From Calliopsis andreniformis (lineage: Eukaryota > Arthropoda > Insecta > Hymenoptera > Andrenidae): a stretch of 64,000 nucleotides of DNA. The DNA lies in the NCBI RefSeq assembly GCF_051401765.1, contig NC_135066.1, positions 19,385,001-19,449,000 on the forward strand, given 5' to 3'. This document shows, one piece after another, positions 11,156 through 24,262 of the stretch (the stretch's first letter is position 1; the number at the start of each line of letters is the position of its first letter). The notes under the pieces were generated by a model, which was not told the DNA's origin, did not search any database, and was given only the letters and a program-made list of their open reading frames with translations. Made by a program: the position numbers and the translations under genes.

Positions 11156-14100
11156 AAACTCACGACTTTTACACATTATTGCCAAACTTCTCCTAAAGTA
11201 TTGGATGAAAAATTATAGAAAAAATTAGGGATACGCTAACTATCGTGACACATATTGTGGAATTTTTTCAGATTATTAAATTATTAGCCAACTCGTAAAA
11301 AAAAAAGACAATGTTAGTGTTGATTTTTCATAAACCATTGGATATGGATATTGGAATCAGGAACACCTTAGCTATCGCGACAAATGTTGTGGAATTTTTT
11401 CAAATTTTTAAATTAATTAACAAAATTGTAAAACATAAAAAACAAGAGACAAGAAGGTTATTGACCAATTTTGTTAAAACTATTGGTGGAAAAATTATGA
11501 CAAAAAATGCAGCAACATGTTAGCTATCGTATTAGCTATAGGGGAGGCTTACCTATGTATTAAAGATTTGACGGATCTTTTACATGCACGTAAATGCATT
11601 TAGGTACATGTAAAATCAGGATCTCCTTTACAAACCACTTGGAAATTAAATTCAAAACAATGGCAAACCGTTTAACTGGTTTTGCTGTTTAAATAGAAAA
11701 TATAAAATAATTTACTTTTCCGGATCATTTTCCTATCCTTCCCATAAGAAAATTTGATCTACACTTTTTTCCTTCGGAATATTTCAACGAATATCTGTTT
11801 ATTTTTTCAATTTTGTTTCATAAAAATATTTTGAAAGATAGCAGGGCAAACAATAAGAATAAATGTACGGTCACTACATGTGCAGCGTGATAAAAAGTAA
11901 GGCTCGGTTTCAAGACGCAGACATCGAAATAGTTACAGGGATCCGAATACAGTTGATGTATTTAACTCCCGATGCAGCGACGAATTAGTCTCTGCTAGAC
12001 ATTCGTTGACCAAATGTTTAAGGGCAAAAGAGTTCCCTCAACTCGCTTTTTAACAACGGCCAATTCCATATTTCATCCGTCCGAATGCATCGAAAGGACT
12101 TCCATGGTGAGCGCGACGCGACCCTTGCGGCCGTGGGTCTCGGGTACTTAGGATACTCGGGTACTCGGGTCTTTAGAGGAGGCATGGCGACAAAAGGTAC
12201 GCTTGGGGGTAACTTGGACCAAACCATAATAGCATTTTAGAAACGCGAGAGTAAGAATTGACATTTGCCTTCTCTCTCGTCTTTCCGAAGCTATCCGAAG
12301 TGATCCGAAGGGCCGAATTCACGTACATACGGCTCGTGCAATAGTGTGTATAGTGCAGGGGGAATCACAGTGTGGCTCCATCTTGCATTCATTAGGCAGT
12401 CACATGTCTGTAGATAATATTATTTCTGCAAAGAGAACTGTAACAGCAAATATCGACCAAGAAATTTCGAAAAGTCACGTGACTACCCTAGGCCCTTAAT
12501 AATAGAAAGTATGAAATTCCACATTCCTTACTCGATATTGACACAAATACCACCAATCGATTCCTTACGTTTTTTCGATGAAAATGATACGAAATACGAT
12601 ATCATTTGAATTATTTATGAAGAAATTACATGGAAAATAGATTTGCAGAATTTTAAGCTAACCGTTAAAATTAAGGATGTAATGCATAATAACAAAGCTG
12701 ATATTTTGTAGCAAAGTCATAACTCTTTGGCTATGAGGTCCTAAACATACCTGTCGACCTTGCCGCTTGATAAAAAATGGACATATTAATCCTTTTTATT
12801 CCAAAATCTCATAGGACATGTTTCGATTTGCCTTATGGATTGTTGGGAGTAGGCAGGTTTATTGTTATTAAACAATACCCTGCGATTTTCTACAAAGCGC
12901 GTCGAAGGATCATTTAACCGAAACAAGTATTGTTGAATTTTGTTGTCTTTCTATCAGGTCAGGTAAGTCATTCATTGTTTCAATGGCAATGATCACCATT
13001 GCGATTCGATCGTGCGACCGATATGATAGATAATGTAAAACAGTTTGCCAGATTACAAGCGGATTTTACAAAATGTTTAATTGCTTACAAATAATTAACG
13101 GAGCTCTAAACACTAAATCATTATTCTTGATTTTCGTCTTATTTTGACCTTTAGAATCGCAGCTTAAACTTTCTCCTACCTATAGCCGAACATCATGTAC
13201 AAGTCAATATTTGAGATTGGATTGATGAGCGTGAAACTTTCTATTGTACTATGTCACAGTACTGATGCAGGTATTCAAGTTTCAAGTATTCTATCATTGT
13301 CAATTATCCATAGTTATTATTGTTATTTCTACATTGTTATTGTATTACTTAATAATATGTGTAATCGATTGTCCTAAATTACTATATCAATTTTCCTGTC
13401 ATAATGTCCACAAGTTAATTGTTCAGATTACATTAGCTATTTGTTCAAATCTAAATACATATTAATCTTACTTTTTTGTTTCCTTTCCTTCGCGTCCACT
13501 ATTAATAATAATTCAGTCTTGATAAAAGGGCTTATATGGGACTACAACTCAACAATTCTAAAATACCCTTTACCTTTAATAAGATCTACAATATTTTTTT
13601 GTGTACTGTTTACTCTCCGCTAAGGGAAAACTGCTCGGACACTTTTACAAATACGGCACGCAATATTATAGATTTTAATAAAATATTAAAAATTACTTGA
13701 AAATGAGAAGCAAATATTGTACTTCCTTTTGTACATTATAGACATATAATGAGTGTACGTCATATTAATCCTTCTAGGTCTCACTTACTTCTACTGGATT
13801 AGTCTATATGAGATTTGAATGATGAACAATTTCTTATAACCTTTTCTACTTTTTATGTCTTCCAACTGATGACTTTGTCCAGTATTCAACGTAACTATAA
13901 AATCTACGAAATATATAAGACTTGCAAGTACTTTATTACATCAGTTAATTATATTATTTATATTCTTCTCTGTCGTCGTTTACTTACCTACACACTACTA
14001 GCCAAAAGTTTTGAATTATTTTCTAGAATAAGGAAAACGGAGGTTACCTTATCCAATACACATCCTAAGTAGAATCATGTCTCGATTTACATTTTACCGA

Positions 14101-14577
14101 CTTACCTTAATTTACACTTATATTCTCTTCATTTGCGATATTGTTCGGATTTCTAGAAAGTAATTAAATTCCTACTCATAATAAGAACTCATAATAAGTT
14201 TCATTGTTTCATTCTTTGTCAGATTGTCGTAAACAAAAAACAACATAATGTACGTTATATATTTAGGTACGTATTTGCATACGTTATTAATGTTTATAAA
14301 TACTAACGTGGACAGAGACAACCGGTAATAGAATACACGATAAGTAAATCGCATTGCGTAATTAAGCAACCTTCAAATTTGATTTTCTTGAAAACAAAGC
14401 CTCGGATGAAAAAATTGAATACCAAATGTTTTTCCTTGTTTTTATTTACGTAGAATTACCCTCTGTATATTAAACTAATAGTTTAATATACCTAATGTAT
14501 ATTAAACATATGAATACTTAAATATATTTTATATCAGTATTAGGACTAAAGTCAGGCCGTTCTGAAATAGGGAACGT
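11156..14577. other. Gene-free stretch
   Basis: AT-rich. At 11230-11420 two diverged copies of a word like TATCGTGACACATATTGTGG occur about 150 bases apart, probably old repeat remains. At 12100-12190 a short GC-rich patch has several TACTCGGG words. ORFs of 60-85 codons (13195-14072) have random composition. No gene is supported. Confidence 0.4.
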
Positions 14578-14826
14578 CTGCCGTTTCCTACCACACCCAC
14601 CATCACTTCTTCAAACCCAGCACCCTTTAGTGCTACAGCCGTCCCCATATATGTACGTACGTATACCAATCGTTCTTTACTTCAGCCATCTTTTGGGTAG
14701 ATCTTTTGCGATGTGTGTTGAATAGACAATCGATATCCCACTGGTGAGAACATAGAAAGGAGAGTCTGTAGCGCCAAGGGGTACCAGTCCTGAAAAAGTG
14801 GTGGTAGGTGTAGGAGGAAACGGCAA
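14578..14826. mobile_element. Hairpin MITE, about 250 bp
   Basis: The left arm (14578-14645, starting CTGCCGTTTCCTACCACACC) is the imperfect inverse of the right arm (14759-14826, ending GGAGGAAACGGCAAACC). The arms pair over about 65 bases at roughly three quarters identity, with no coding content. Confidence 0.6.
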
Positions 14827-16397
14827 ACCGAAGGAAAAGGAAAATCCTTGACTTGAGTAAGAAATATCAAATTTTTGGCCTCAAGTATGTAGCTACTGTA
14901 ACTTCCTCAAAATCACGCTTACTTCTGCGATTTATTGAAAAAAGGTAAGGGAATCAAATATTCAAATTCGATCGTTTTCGCACATATAGAGATTTTAATA
15001 TAAACTTCAACACCTCTGTTCACATCGATACGCATACGTACAATTATTAATATTTTCTTTATGATAACACACATTTGTTAGTCTTCTTCAAAAAGTACTT
15101 GTTAAAGATTAGTTTTTTAATCGGATTTACATAAGAATCTTCGTGAACCGTATTGTTTCTTTTTCTTACTCTTGTTTTATGTCAATAAAAAATAGTACTA
15201 AGCTGAACAGTTACTGCCATTTCTTTCATCATTGAAAACCTTCAGCCTGATCAATAATTTTTTGTTAACTCGGAAGACATGTGTTACCCGGAAGAAAAAG
15301 AAATCAATCGGAATCAGTAGCAACTGAGAGTATCGACGTGTCCTGCTTTGATTAACCAGCATCTAAGACTTTTATAAATACATGTGTTATATTTGACAGG
15401 ACCGTTGTCCTCCCCTTTGACTCTCCATTTTTAAACATATCTAAATGCGTATATACAGAGCCGTAAGTAATTTCTTAGATACTTGAATATTAGGTTTTCT
15501 TCTCATGCCTCGTCTTTACTAACGTCGCTGTTACGTTTATAATTGACTCGCAGGACGAAAACGAAACGCTGTTTAACATAATAATATGATGTAACTGATA
15601 CCAATTTAGGTTCACTATCAATTTTCTCAATTATTGTTTTCTTATTTGGAATCTGATTATTTTTATTGAGGTTGTGTCATTGTCGCATATGTTAGAATCG
15701 ACGAACCGAAGATGGAAAACTTCAGACGGAAGATCAAAGTATGGAAAACATTTGTTTCTATACTTGAAGGAATCATAGCGATCCTATTTATAGCAGTAAT
15801 ATTTGTTACAATATCTTTACTGCTTTATTGTTCATAAAGGCTCTTATCTTCATAAAGGCACTGTTTGTGCTTCTCCCGTTTCTCGTTGCTGACAATTTTT
15901 AAACATATTTACAAATTGAAGGATATTTCAAATGAAACTGTCAATTTTCTTTGTTTTCATTAGGAAGCATTTCTATAAAATGCTTCTCTCATTAATAAAT
16001 AAATAATAAAAGATTACCAGAAACATGTTACCAATGATCTTTTCCAATAGTAATTAATAAAGTATTTTTTAAGAATCATTGATCATTTTTGCTATATAGA
16101 TCTTATTATATCTTCGATCTTCTTTGCTTCAATCGCTCAATTCGTTCGTTTACTTTTAAAACTCCATTAAAAAACTTGTCTAAGGATACTTGCAACAAGC
16201 AGAAGTGTATTCAAGGGCGAAACTTCTAAAACGCCTACAATTTACAAAGTTCTAAAAAACAGGTCCCCTTTTGAAAGAAATCTTCGTTCCCTGTTCTATC
16301 TCTTTCGATCCCTTTGAATACTTATTTACAGTGTTTTGTGCTCAATTAATCAGTGAAGAGAAACATTATTCACTGACATTTTCAATCTTCGATTCTT
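14827..16397. other. 3' flank and likely 3' UTR of the myosin XV gene
   Basis: AT-rich and without ORFs of interest. The part next to 16398 is probably 3' UTR on the minus strand. Confidence 0.4.
15824..15829 (-). terminator. Possible polyadenylation signal AATAAA for myosin XV
   Basis: The nearest AATAAA downstream of the stop codon that I found on the minus strand; it implies a 3' UTR of about 570 bases. Other variants cannot be excluded. Confidence 0.3.
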
Positions 16398-16628
16398 TTA
16401 TCTCATCCCAAAACCAATGCCAGTGCTTTGAGTATTGCTCGCCCTTTGCTCCATGGTAATATATTGTCTGATCAGTCGTGAGATTTCATGAGCTTGTTCG
16501 GTTTGGAGCCTTGTGATCCGTTGTTGCATTAGATTACCACATTTCATGTCCAGGTAAAGTGTTCCTTCTTCAGATTTTACTTTCCTTGTCGAAATCACCT
16601 CGGAGTACGGATAATGATGCAGAGTTTC
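16398..16628 (-). CDS. Myo10A: Myosin XV tail, last exon (FERM F3 lobe end)
   Basis: Acceptor TATTTACAG precedes GAA ACT CTG; the frame runs 76 codons to TAA at 16400-16398. It encodes the C-terminal half of the FERM F3 (PH/PTB-like) lobe, with EVISTRKVKSEEGTLYLDM as strand-turn-strand, then the final amphipathic helix LQTEQAHEISRLIRQYI as in other MyTH4-FERM myosins. The last 15 residues (RASNTQSTGIGFGMR) form a short free tail. Intron phase 0 matches the preceding exon. The final helix resembles the end of vertebrate MYO15A as I remember it. The symbol is that of the presumed Drosophila orthologue. Confidence 0.85.
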   Translation of the reverse strand, partial: ETLHHYPYSEVISTRKVKSEEGTLYLDMKCGNLMQQRITRLQTEQAHEISRLIRQYITMEQRASNTQSTGIGFGMR

Positions 16629-17839
16629 CTGTAAATATCATTTTATTGTCTTATATGGAGATGTTTGATAAGTGAGAGTTTCAGATACAGGATAAAGTTT
16701 CATTCACTGTATTTATTCTTATTGTTTATTATGATTTTAAGGTGTTTCTTAGCCAACTATGTTAGTCAAATGGAAGTTCGTTACTAAGCGCTGAATATTA
16801 AATTGGTATATTACTATGTAAATTATAATAATAATTTTTAGCACTGTTTAGATTTATTGAAAAAAGTTAAATTTTAATATAATGGTTGCAATACTGATGT
16901 TTAGCTACAATTGACTAGCTTTATTGCAATTAATAGACAAATTTTTATACAAATCTCTTCTTGCATTAGCAATTACAAAAAAGCTATATTGGCAATTTTA
17001 TTGAAATTAATATATTCGCCTTATAACATTTTAATATAACTTCATTTCAAATTTGGTAACGTTCTTCAATATAGTTTTCCTGTTTCAGACATAAAAAGTA
17101 GCCGAGAAGTAGCTTTTTTCATCAAATGTATCAATTTATACTAATAATTTCCCGATAATTATACGGTAAACTGATTTTAGATTTTGCATAAGGATTTCTT
17201 ATAATCCAAATTAGTGGTTTTCAAAATTTAAACGAAATCTTGAACTTTTGCATTTAGCTAAGAACTACCTTAAGATCTCTAATGTTCATATTCGACATAT
17301 TCTACAGACAATAATTTTAATAAAAAGTATGATTAATAAATGTAGTAATGAGGTCAAACCAGTTTTTCAAGAAGTAGTATTCGTGTACGAAGGCAATAAC
17401 ACCAATTGAGATGTACACCTCTATTTACTACATTCAATTAGTACGTGCGATTTTGTAATGAGTGGCGTAAGTGTGTGCGTCACTGAATGGACACAAAAAT
17501 GAAACAACTAAATATTAAGTACTGTTATACGAGTAAATTTTGTGTCATAGAAGATTACGGAAGAAAACATTTAACAAAAAGAAGACTTATGCTTATGGAG
17601 ATCAAGTTCTTTGTGAAACTGTGAAGGAAGAATCTCGTTCTGAAAGACTTTACACTGCAGAAACTAATTTAAATATGACATACGACAAAAGTAAGATGTC
17701 CAATCAGATCCAACTGAGATTTGATAGTGAAAATGATTGACAGTGAAAAAATGTAGATGACCAGATGTTCAGAAAATGCGGAGTATTTACGAAACATAAA
17801 ACCTAAGTATAGATATCTATCAAATATTGAATAACTTAC

Positions 17840-17976
17840 GTGAGTGATTAAATCAATGAAGTGCACTCCATGTCTATTTAGTGCTAAAATATGGTCACCA
17901 CCTTTCTCCTTTCCTTCAGGCACTCTTTTCACAGCAAAGAAGCTCGATCCAAATAGAGGCCACTTCCATAAGATTT
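17840..17976 (-). CDS. Myo10A: Myosin XV tail exon (FERM F3 lobe start)
   Basis: Flanked by a consensus acceptor (GTGTTACAG) and donor (CAC then GTAAGT). Two bases complete the Glu codon split from the previous exon, then 45 codons follow. WPLFGSSFF is the hallmark start of the F3 lobe in MyTH4-FERM myosins (vertebrate MYO15A has a very similar MFGSSFF). ILALNRHGVHFIDLITH forms the next strands. In this family the lobe contributes to cargo binding. Confidence 0.88.
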
Positions 17977-18540
17977 CTGTAACACAACCAATATCAACAT
18001 TATCATTTCTAAGATTGCTTCTTTAACTATTGGTAATTTAGGTTTAAAATATTATAGAAAGATCACTCAAAATATTGAACGCATTTAGGACCACATCTTG
18101 AAATACAGTTTAACTATTCTAAAAAAATAAAAATATAGTATAAACCCACTATATGAAATTTACAACTACTTTGAAAAACACTACCTAGGAATGAAGGAGA
18201 AGGTAAACAGGGTAAAAATAGAACCCTGTAGTGAGTTCTGCATATTACAGGATACCCTGTATGTGCCACCATTTTACAAAACAAAGTGGTGAAAGAATAA
18301 GAACTTTTTGGATTCGTAAATAACGTCATTATTGTTGTAACAATAACTAACAAATGACAATGATTTTCAAGAGGTAACACAATAAAATGGTCTAATACAA
18401 TAGAAATAGAGTAGTTAAAAACTTGTCTCCTCTTTTAACATGGTTGTATATAATAACATTTGCGAATTAAGTACGTAAGTATAAGTCAACTAAATTTGTG
18501 TTTATAATAAAGAAGAAGAGTAATGCGTTAGAGCACTTAC

Positions 18541-18745
18541 CAAGAACCTGTGCTTTGCAAACAGCCACGGTATTGTGTTGCACATTGCTCCATACTTGTT
18601 GAACCATGTTTGACCACTGCTGAGGCCGTGGCTCTCTCAAGCTGAGCACCGGTTTTGGTAAAAGATATTTGATCTCCTTAGTAGTCGGTTCGTGCGTCAT
18701 ATCTGCTGCTCTATGTAGAAGAGTTGCTATTTGCACCATATCATA
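18541..18745 (-). CDS. Myo10A: Myosin XV tail exon (FERM F2 lobe)
   Basis: Acceptor TTCTTTTTCAG and donor G then GTAAGT give 68 codons plus one base. YDMVQIATLLHRAADM and the helices after it, with WSNMVQQVWSNVQ near the end, form the helical F2 (acyl-CoA-binding-like) lobe. The phase-1 end fits the next exon exactly. Confidence 0.87.
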
Positions 18746-18976
18746 CTGAAAAAGAAAAGGAAGCACTTAGTTAAAATATAAAAAATATTAGGAATTAAGT
18801 GCATATTCCTTTTTGGGGGAAACACAGAGTTCTAATATTTGATATCTAGTCTGTAAGATGTTTCAAACCTTAAGTTTCATTCAAATAAGAGGGTAAGTTG
18901 CAAGTGAATTGCTGCAACAAGATAAGGTGTAAATGCTATGACATGATTTAAAATGTATGATAAAAGGTTTGCTTAC

Positions 18977-19109
18977 GATCACTTCTTGAGGCAAATGTTC
19001 TCCAGGCAAAACCAGTAGAAGACCTTCCAAGTAGTCTGGTGCGATTTGGTTAAACACAACTTCTATGTATAGTGGTGCATCGAGTCTGAGAGGGTAGTAC
19101 CAGACGGAT
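18977..19109 (-). CDS. Myo10A: Myosin XV tail exon (FERM F1-F2 junction)
   Basis: One base completes an Arg codon, then 44 codons follow, ending at donor ATC then GTAAGC. SVWYYPLRLDAPLYIEVVF is the F1-F2 linker and first F2 helix region; NQIAPDYLEGLLLVLPGEH matches the position of a similar DYLKGL segment in vertebrate MYO15A. Neighbouring exon phases agree. Confidence 0.87.
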
Positions 19110-19355
19110 CTATGTTTAAACGAATCGGCATTACTTTCATGAATTAAAGATGTATAAAAATAACAATATTTCGACTATCTTGTAATTGTACCGTTTTTTG
19201 GTGATAGACGATGGTAGTATGAAGGAACTGATTATTAAGGATGAGGTTTTTATTGATATTTAAATAAGGTAGAAAGCATTGTTCCTATCATAATTTTGAA
19301 GTTATATACATAAACATATAGTATACATATAAACACTTATTGTTAAAATACTAAC

Positions 19356-19540
19356 CTGCAGAATATTAGATAAAAGATTTGATGATTTTTATGGAGTTCT
19401 GTTGTTACATCCAAAACATATTCGTCTCTAGCCAAGGGCATAGTGAATGCATCACCGTCAACGATACAGTACAAAGAAAATTCGTCCATTTCGTGAGGAT
19501 TTCTTACGGATATTATATTACACATTTCTTCGATAACATC
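19356..19540 (-). CDS. Myo10A: Myosin XV tail exon (FERM F1 lobe)
   Basis: Acceptor TTTTCTTTTAG then 61 codons plus two bases to donor CAG then GTTAGT. DVIEEMCNIISVRN and EFSLYCIVDGDAF form the ubiquitin-like F1 lobe; EYVLDVTTELHKNHQIFYLI is its final strand and helix and parallels the LDVVSELHRK segment of MYO15A. The end is phase 2. Confidence 0.88.
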
Positions 19541-21463
19541 CTAAAAGAAAAGAAACACAATTAATACGTATTCAAACTTATAATAAATGTATAATATAAT
19601 CCCTGGCCATCAAGTTAGGACTGCTAAAATTTCGAGATAGTAAAATATTCTGTTTTATACTGGTATAATTTACAGTTCTTTTCATTCCCATTTTTCGCAA
19701 TCTGATGATCAGATACATTACATAGGTCTTTTTTATATTTCTCCTGTCGTTTCCCTATATTTGTGTATTAATTTTTTGTTAATTAGTCTTTCACAATAGA
19801 AGGCTAAATATATACAATAAAATATTTAAACGGCAATAGAAGGGGCAATTATTTTAGTTTAATTCTGTGTACGGTAAAAGTTGGATAACTACCTGTTTGG
19901 GGTCGGTAGCAGGCAGTTATCGAACGGAGATAAAGATTCTTTCCCCTTTCCATTTTTTAAGTATTTGAAACGTGGAAAAGGACAGTGAGTGGAAGAGAAA
20001 AAGGGTAGATGGTGAAGGTGACGTAAAGGAAACATCATTAACATAATACTAATGCAATGATAAAACTTTTTTAATTTTGTTAATTTTTTAATAAAATTTT
20101 TACAATCATATTTTTGAGGTTCTTCTGATAAAAATAACACCAAACATAAAATAATTCGGATCATATTTGCGTATTTAATGAGTGATAATAGTTCTTCTTT
20201 TCACCTACTAAATAAAGAAATATAAGCCGAAGCGTATTGTGTTTAGTCTTATTTTAATTAGAAAACCCTCAATTAAGGAAGTTTCATCTTTGTATTAGCG
20301 TTGTCTCTTCGTTACACGAGCTTAGACTGAATTACAATACTTTACCCGACCATCGAGCATCAATGTAAAAAAATGTTTCCTTTGTTTGACACATCTGATC
20401 CTTTCGACTACCGGATTTTATAACTGCCTGCTTCTGAATAATTGTAACTGCCTGGTACAGTTTCCTCATTTTTAAGGGTAAGAACATTTACCCATGTTTT
20501 CAGTTGATTTTAATTCAACCTGTTTCGTCACATGGATAGATCATTTGGATCATATTTACGTATTGAATGAGTGATAATAATTCTTCTTTTTGCGTACTAA
20601 ATAAGTAAATATTATCCAAATTATAGGGTATTTGGTCACATTCTAATAAGAAAGATCTCACAAATACGCTAATAAAGGTTTCGTTAAAAAAAAAAACATA
20701 CAAATATAAAAATTTTGTCCTTGCATTAGTGTTGTGTCTCTGGTACACGAGCTCGGATATATGGTTACCTTGCTCGGTCCCTACGTCGCTGTCGAGTTTC
20801 GGGACATTTTGAAAGGGGTCCTCTCTCAGTGGTGGGATGACTACCAGGCAGTTACACCGTAGATAGATTCAGAAAGTTATCCAACTTTTACTGTAATTTG
20901 TGGTATTTTTACTTCAGTTTACTTTGGAATTGCAGCGATACTGATGGAAGCCATTGAAAGATCAACATATCTTCTAGGAATTATCTTTAACCTGATTAAT
21001 GTTAATGAATCAGTAAGGGTTCAACTTCACAGGCACGTAAAAATCAACTAATTTTTGTTCTATCTATGTAATAATCTATATTTATTATTAATTTTTATTA
21101 ATCTCACTATATATGTATATGATTATTTACATATTTAGTAATAATTTGGACAATTAGAGACAATCTGCCATTAATTACACAGTGCTGTAGAGGAAAAAGT
21201 AAGATTGTTGCATGTGATTCTAATTCGATAATCGTATCAAATCATATATCAAATATGTATCAAATATACATATATTAAATACGAAGAAATTCACTGGCAG
21301 AGGAGAGTTAAGAGTGTGCTTAAATTAAAAGCTAATATTTTTTCTACTACAATCGATATCTTTAATATTTGACTATGTATTTACGAAGCTTCTAGCTTTC
21401 GTTTATGTTTTTCCACAGATATATTAAAGGAGAGTCCTGTTGCAATTTGTATAAATAACTCAC
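19541..21463. other. Myosin XV intron carrying a DNA element
   Basis: Intron between the MyTH4/F1 exon and the F1 exon. Most of it is the element at 19870-20895; the rest is AT-rich and featureless. Confidence 0.7.
19870..20895. mobile_element. Non-autonomous DNA element of about 1.03 kb
   Basis: The ends are inverted copies: TACGGTAAAAGTTGGATAAC at the left and the inverse of TACAGTAAAAGTTGGATAAC at the right. Inside, a block of about 190 bases (20160-20350) is repeated in the same direction at 20547-20790, sharing AATGAGTGATAATA and GTTACACGAGCT-like words. The flanks ATTCTGTG and ATTTGTGG could be a decayed 8-bp target duplication, which would suit a hAT-like element; that is a guess. No transposase ORF. 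Confidence 0.6.
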
Positions 21464-21859
21464 CTGCACAACCGTAGTGCATTTTGTGTTGATAACCCTC
21501 TCAGTTCCACCTGGCAGTCTGTAAATCTGTCTTTTAGCATTTCTTCCAGCGCTGATAGCCATAATTTCATCGACGCTTGGTACGTTCTTCCTTCCTCCAT
21601 ACTTAACAGTCTTTCTAAGATTTTGTAGACACACTGTAGCCGTTCCATGATAAGCCCTTCTTTTGTCATACGCCGCTGTTTCGAGGTATTTGGTGAGATA
21701 AGGTCTCAAACCATCACTGCAGGTGAAGTAAGCAGCAACAATACTGAAAAGTCTCCAACCCCGTTGACAGCTATCAGGATTAGGACTCTTGTTATTCGTG
21801 GTCTGTTTCATTAGCTGGCAATAGACTTCATCTCGTAGTTGTTCGTATTTATGGCAGTG
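21464..21859 (-). CDS. Myo10A: Myosin XV tail exon (MyTH4 core to FERM start)
   Basis: 132 codons between acceptor TTCATTGCAG and a perfect donor CAG then GTGAGT. It opens with the MyTH4 signature LRDEVYCQLMKQTTNN followed by RGWRLFSIVAAYF and the helix DGLRPYLTKYLETAA. From about codon 75 the linker VKYGGRKNVPSVDEI leads into the first strands of the FERM F1 lobe (IYRLPGGTERVINTK). MyTH4 domains of this class bind microtubules or partner proteins at the tips of actin protrusions in other family members. This exon alone identifies the family. Confidence 0.92.
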
Positions 21860-24262
21860 CTGCAATGAAATTACGTATTCAGAATTATATTTCTTCATGA
21901 TTCTTAAGTTTTTAGTGCTTACTATTGTAACTTGCGGTAATCTAGTTTTTCGAAATAAAATACATCGAATGAGAGATGTAATTTATTTGTCATACATTGA
22001 TTTTAATAAGACTTTGTTTTGTAACAATGAAAAAAGGTATTGAATACGTATTTTTTTATCAGCAAATAACCATGTCTGTGAAAGTAAGCCTCAAAGGTAA
22101 GAGTGAAACACACATTTTCCACACATAAATAAATATCAGTGTAGTATATGTATACATGAATAATATAGTTAGTAACAGAAATTGTAAATTAATGGTAGTA
22201 GTATGAACAGGAACTTTACTTTCTTATCGAGATATGAAGATAACCTTGAGTTTTTAATTATAGAATTATAGTTAGAAGTTATAGTTAGTTCAATTATAGT
22301 TAGAAGGCGCCTTCTAACGCCTTGTTGCAGTGTTTGCCGATTAGGCCCTTGAGCGCCCTCTGACATTTCGTAGCAGTGCAAAAGTTAGCGCTTACTTCCC
22401 CTTTGATGTTCTTTATACAATTTCTTTTACATTAAATACCATTTACTGAATACCTAGGTAAGTATTACTTTTTGAATCCATAAATTCTTACAATTTTGTA
22501 CTCAGTTTTTAATACTCTTTTCAATAGCAGAGTCAAATTTTATACATTATAATTAAAAGACTCAAGGTACCTTTCATATCTCGATAAAAAAACTATGTGG
22601 AAAAAACTAATGGTAGTGTGTGTCCTCCTCCATACTCTATAACTTTTGTTTGAAACATTTTTCCATATAGCAAACGGTTTCCAAGTAATTAGAGTGGTAG
22701 GTCTTGACGAATCACTCTATATAATTCAGATGTGTAGATTACTGAGAGTACTGTCAGACAGTAGGCTTTCACTATAACTACTCAGAAGCATATTCTCGTG
22801 CATTTAGTGGTTCAAGAGTTATAATTTTTTGAAAAAAGTTAACACTATGCTTTGCGAATCTGTAAAATTAATATAATTCAAAATTTGAAAAATCCTTCGA
22901 TATCTGTTTAAATATCACTAAAGACTACAACATATCCAAATTTGAACAAAATTCGAGATGTTACTTCGAAAAGTATCCGATTTCCCGTGGAATGAATCTT
23001 ACGTAAAATCGTAAATAAGAGGCCAAAGCTTCAGTTGTTTGAAACTTCACCATCGACGAGAAGAGGAAGCATTGGTTTCACTCTCAATAATTGTGGAGAA
23101 AATTAATGACTAATTGTAATCACTGATGCGTCTTATTTTAGACGTTCATACGTCATTACTTTCATAAGTAATAGCATTTCTCAATAGAACGAGTAAATAG
23201 GAAAAATGGGAACCCTAATGCTGTGGATTTCAGTAAAGATAAAATTCCTTGAATCTTTTGGTTCTCTTTCTTGGCATGCCATTAAAAATGAATTAGGCTT
23301 AGACTCTTGAGAGAAGACTAATATCCTAAGATGTTTTAATGGATTGTTTTCTATACGATGAATCGAACATATCTGGGTCGTAGTGGACGATTTTTTGTCT
23401 TTATTTTGTTATAGCGCTGGAATTTAAGGAAAAAGGATACATAACTAATCTATGTCGAGTATATAAATTAAAAATTGTCCAGTAATCTAGGAAATAATTT
23501 TTAGAGATATCAAAGAAAAATATATTGAATGTATTGCATGTAGGTCAAGTGAGTGGTTCAGGAAATGCAATACATAGGAGAAAATATTAAATAAAGAGAA
23601 ACTGGGTTTAGTAAGTGGCTCAGAAAATAGATTTACAAGAAAGAACTTCTTGTATACAATAAAATTAAATCAGAAAACAAATTCATAAGAAGTATGTACG
23701 TCAAAGTATTCTACAGCTTTGTAGGTACTCAGATGTATACTTATATTATACATTTAGACGAGTTGGAAGTTTAATTATTATCAGTCAAAGGAAAATACCT
23801 TTATGTATGTATTTCTTTGCATAGATGAAAACAATACAAAATTTTGAACTTTTTACTAGACAACATAGGGAGCCAATAACCATGAAGCCGTTCAAAAAAG
23901 CTTCGAGTTCCCAGTTTCGAAAGCTCTAAATTTTATGGTGAGGTTCTAGGAACTGTTTATCTTGGCGGAAGTAAGAACAAACTAAGTACGAGCGTACTAT
24001 CAATCATATATCGAGAATTTTTTTTCATGAATAGCAGTAATTTAGGTTACTTATTATTCAAAATAATAACTTCGACCTAAATATACATCTCATATATAGA
24101 TACTGCACTATTATACACTCAACAGCTTCAACGACTAATTGTGAGCGAGAGAAGCTTAAAGCTTTGAAAGTTTGAGTTTCATATAATCGTCTTCAGACTT
24201 TAAGGTTAAGCATTAAAGCTTCAAAAACTACAAATTATCATTCCACAAGTCTTGTAACTCAC
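21860..24262. other. Myosin XV intron
   Basis: AT-rich. It holds a diverged mobile element at about 22690-22999. Nothing else stands out, apart from a 50-base patch at 22270-22310 with repeated AGTTAGAAGG/GTTATAGTTAG words. Confidence 0.6.
22690..22999 (-). mobile_element. Diverged copy of the 56710 element
   Basis: Read on the minus strand it shares with 56710-56900 the ordered words CATTCCAC, AAATCGG, CAAATTTG, ATATGTTGTAG, ATATTTAAAC, AAGGATTTTTCAAA and ATTTTACAG. The right edge near 22999 is clear, the left edge is approximate. Confidence 0.6.
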
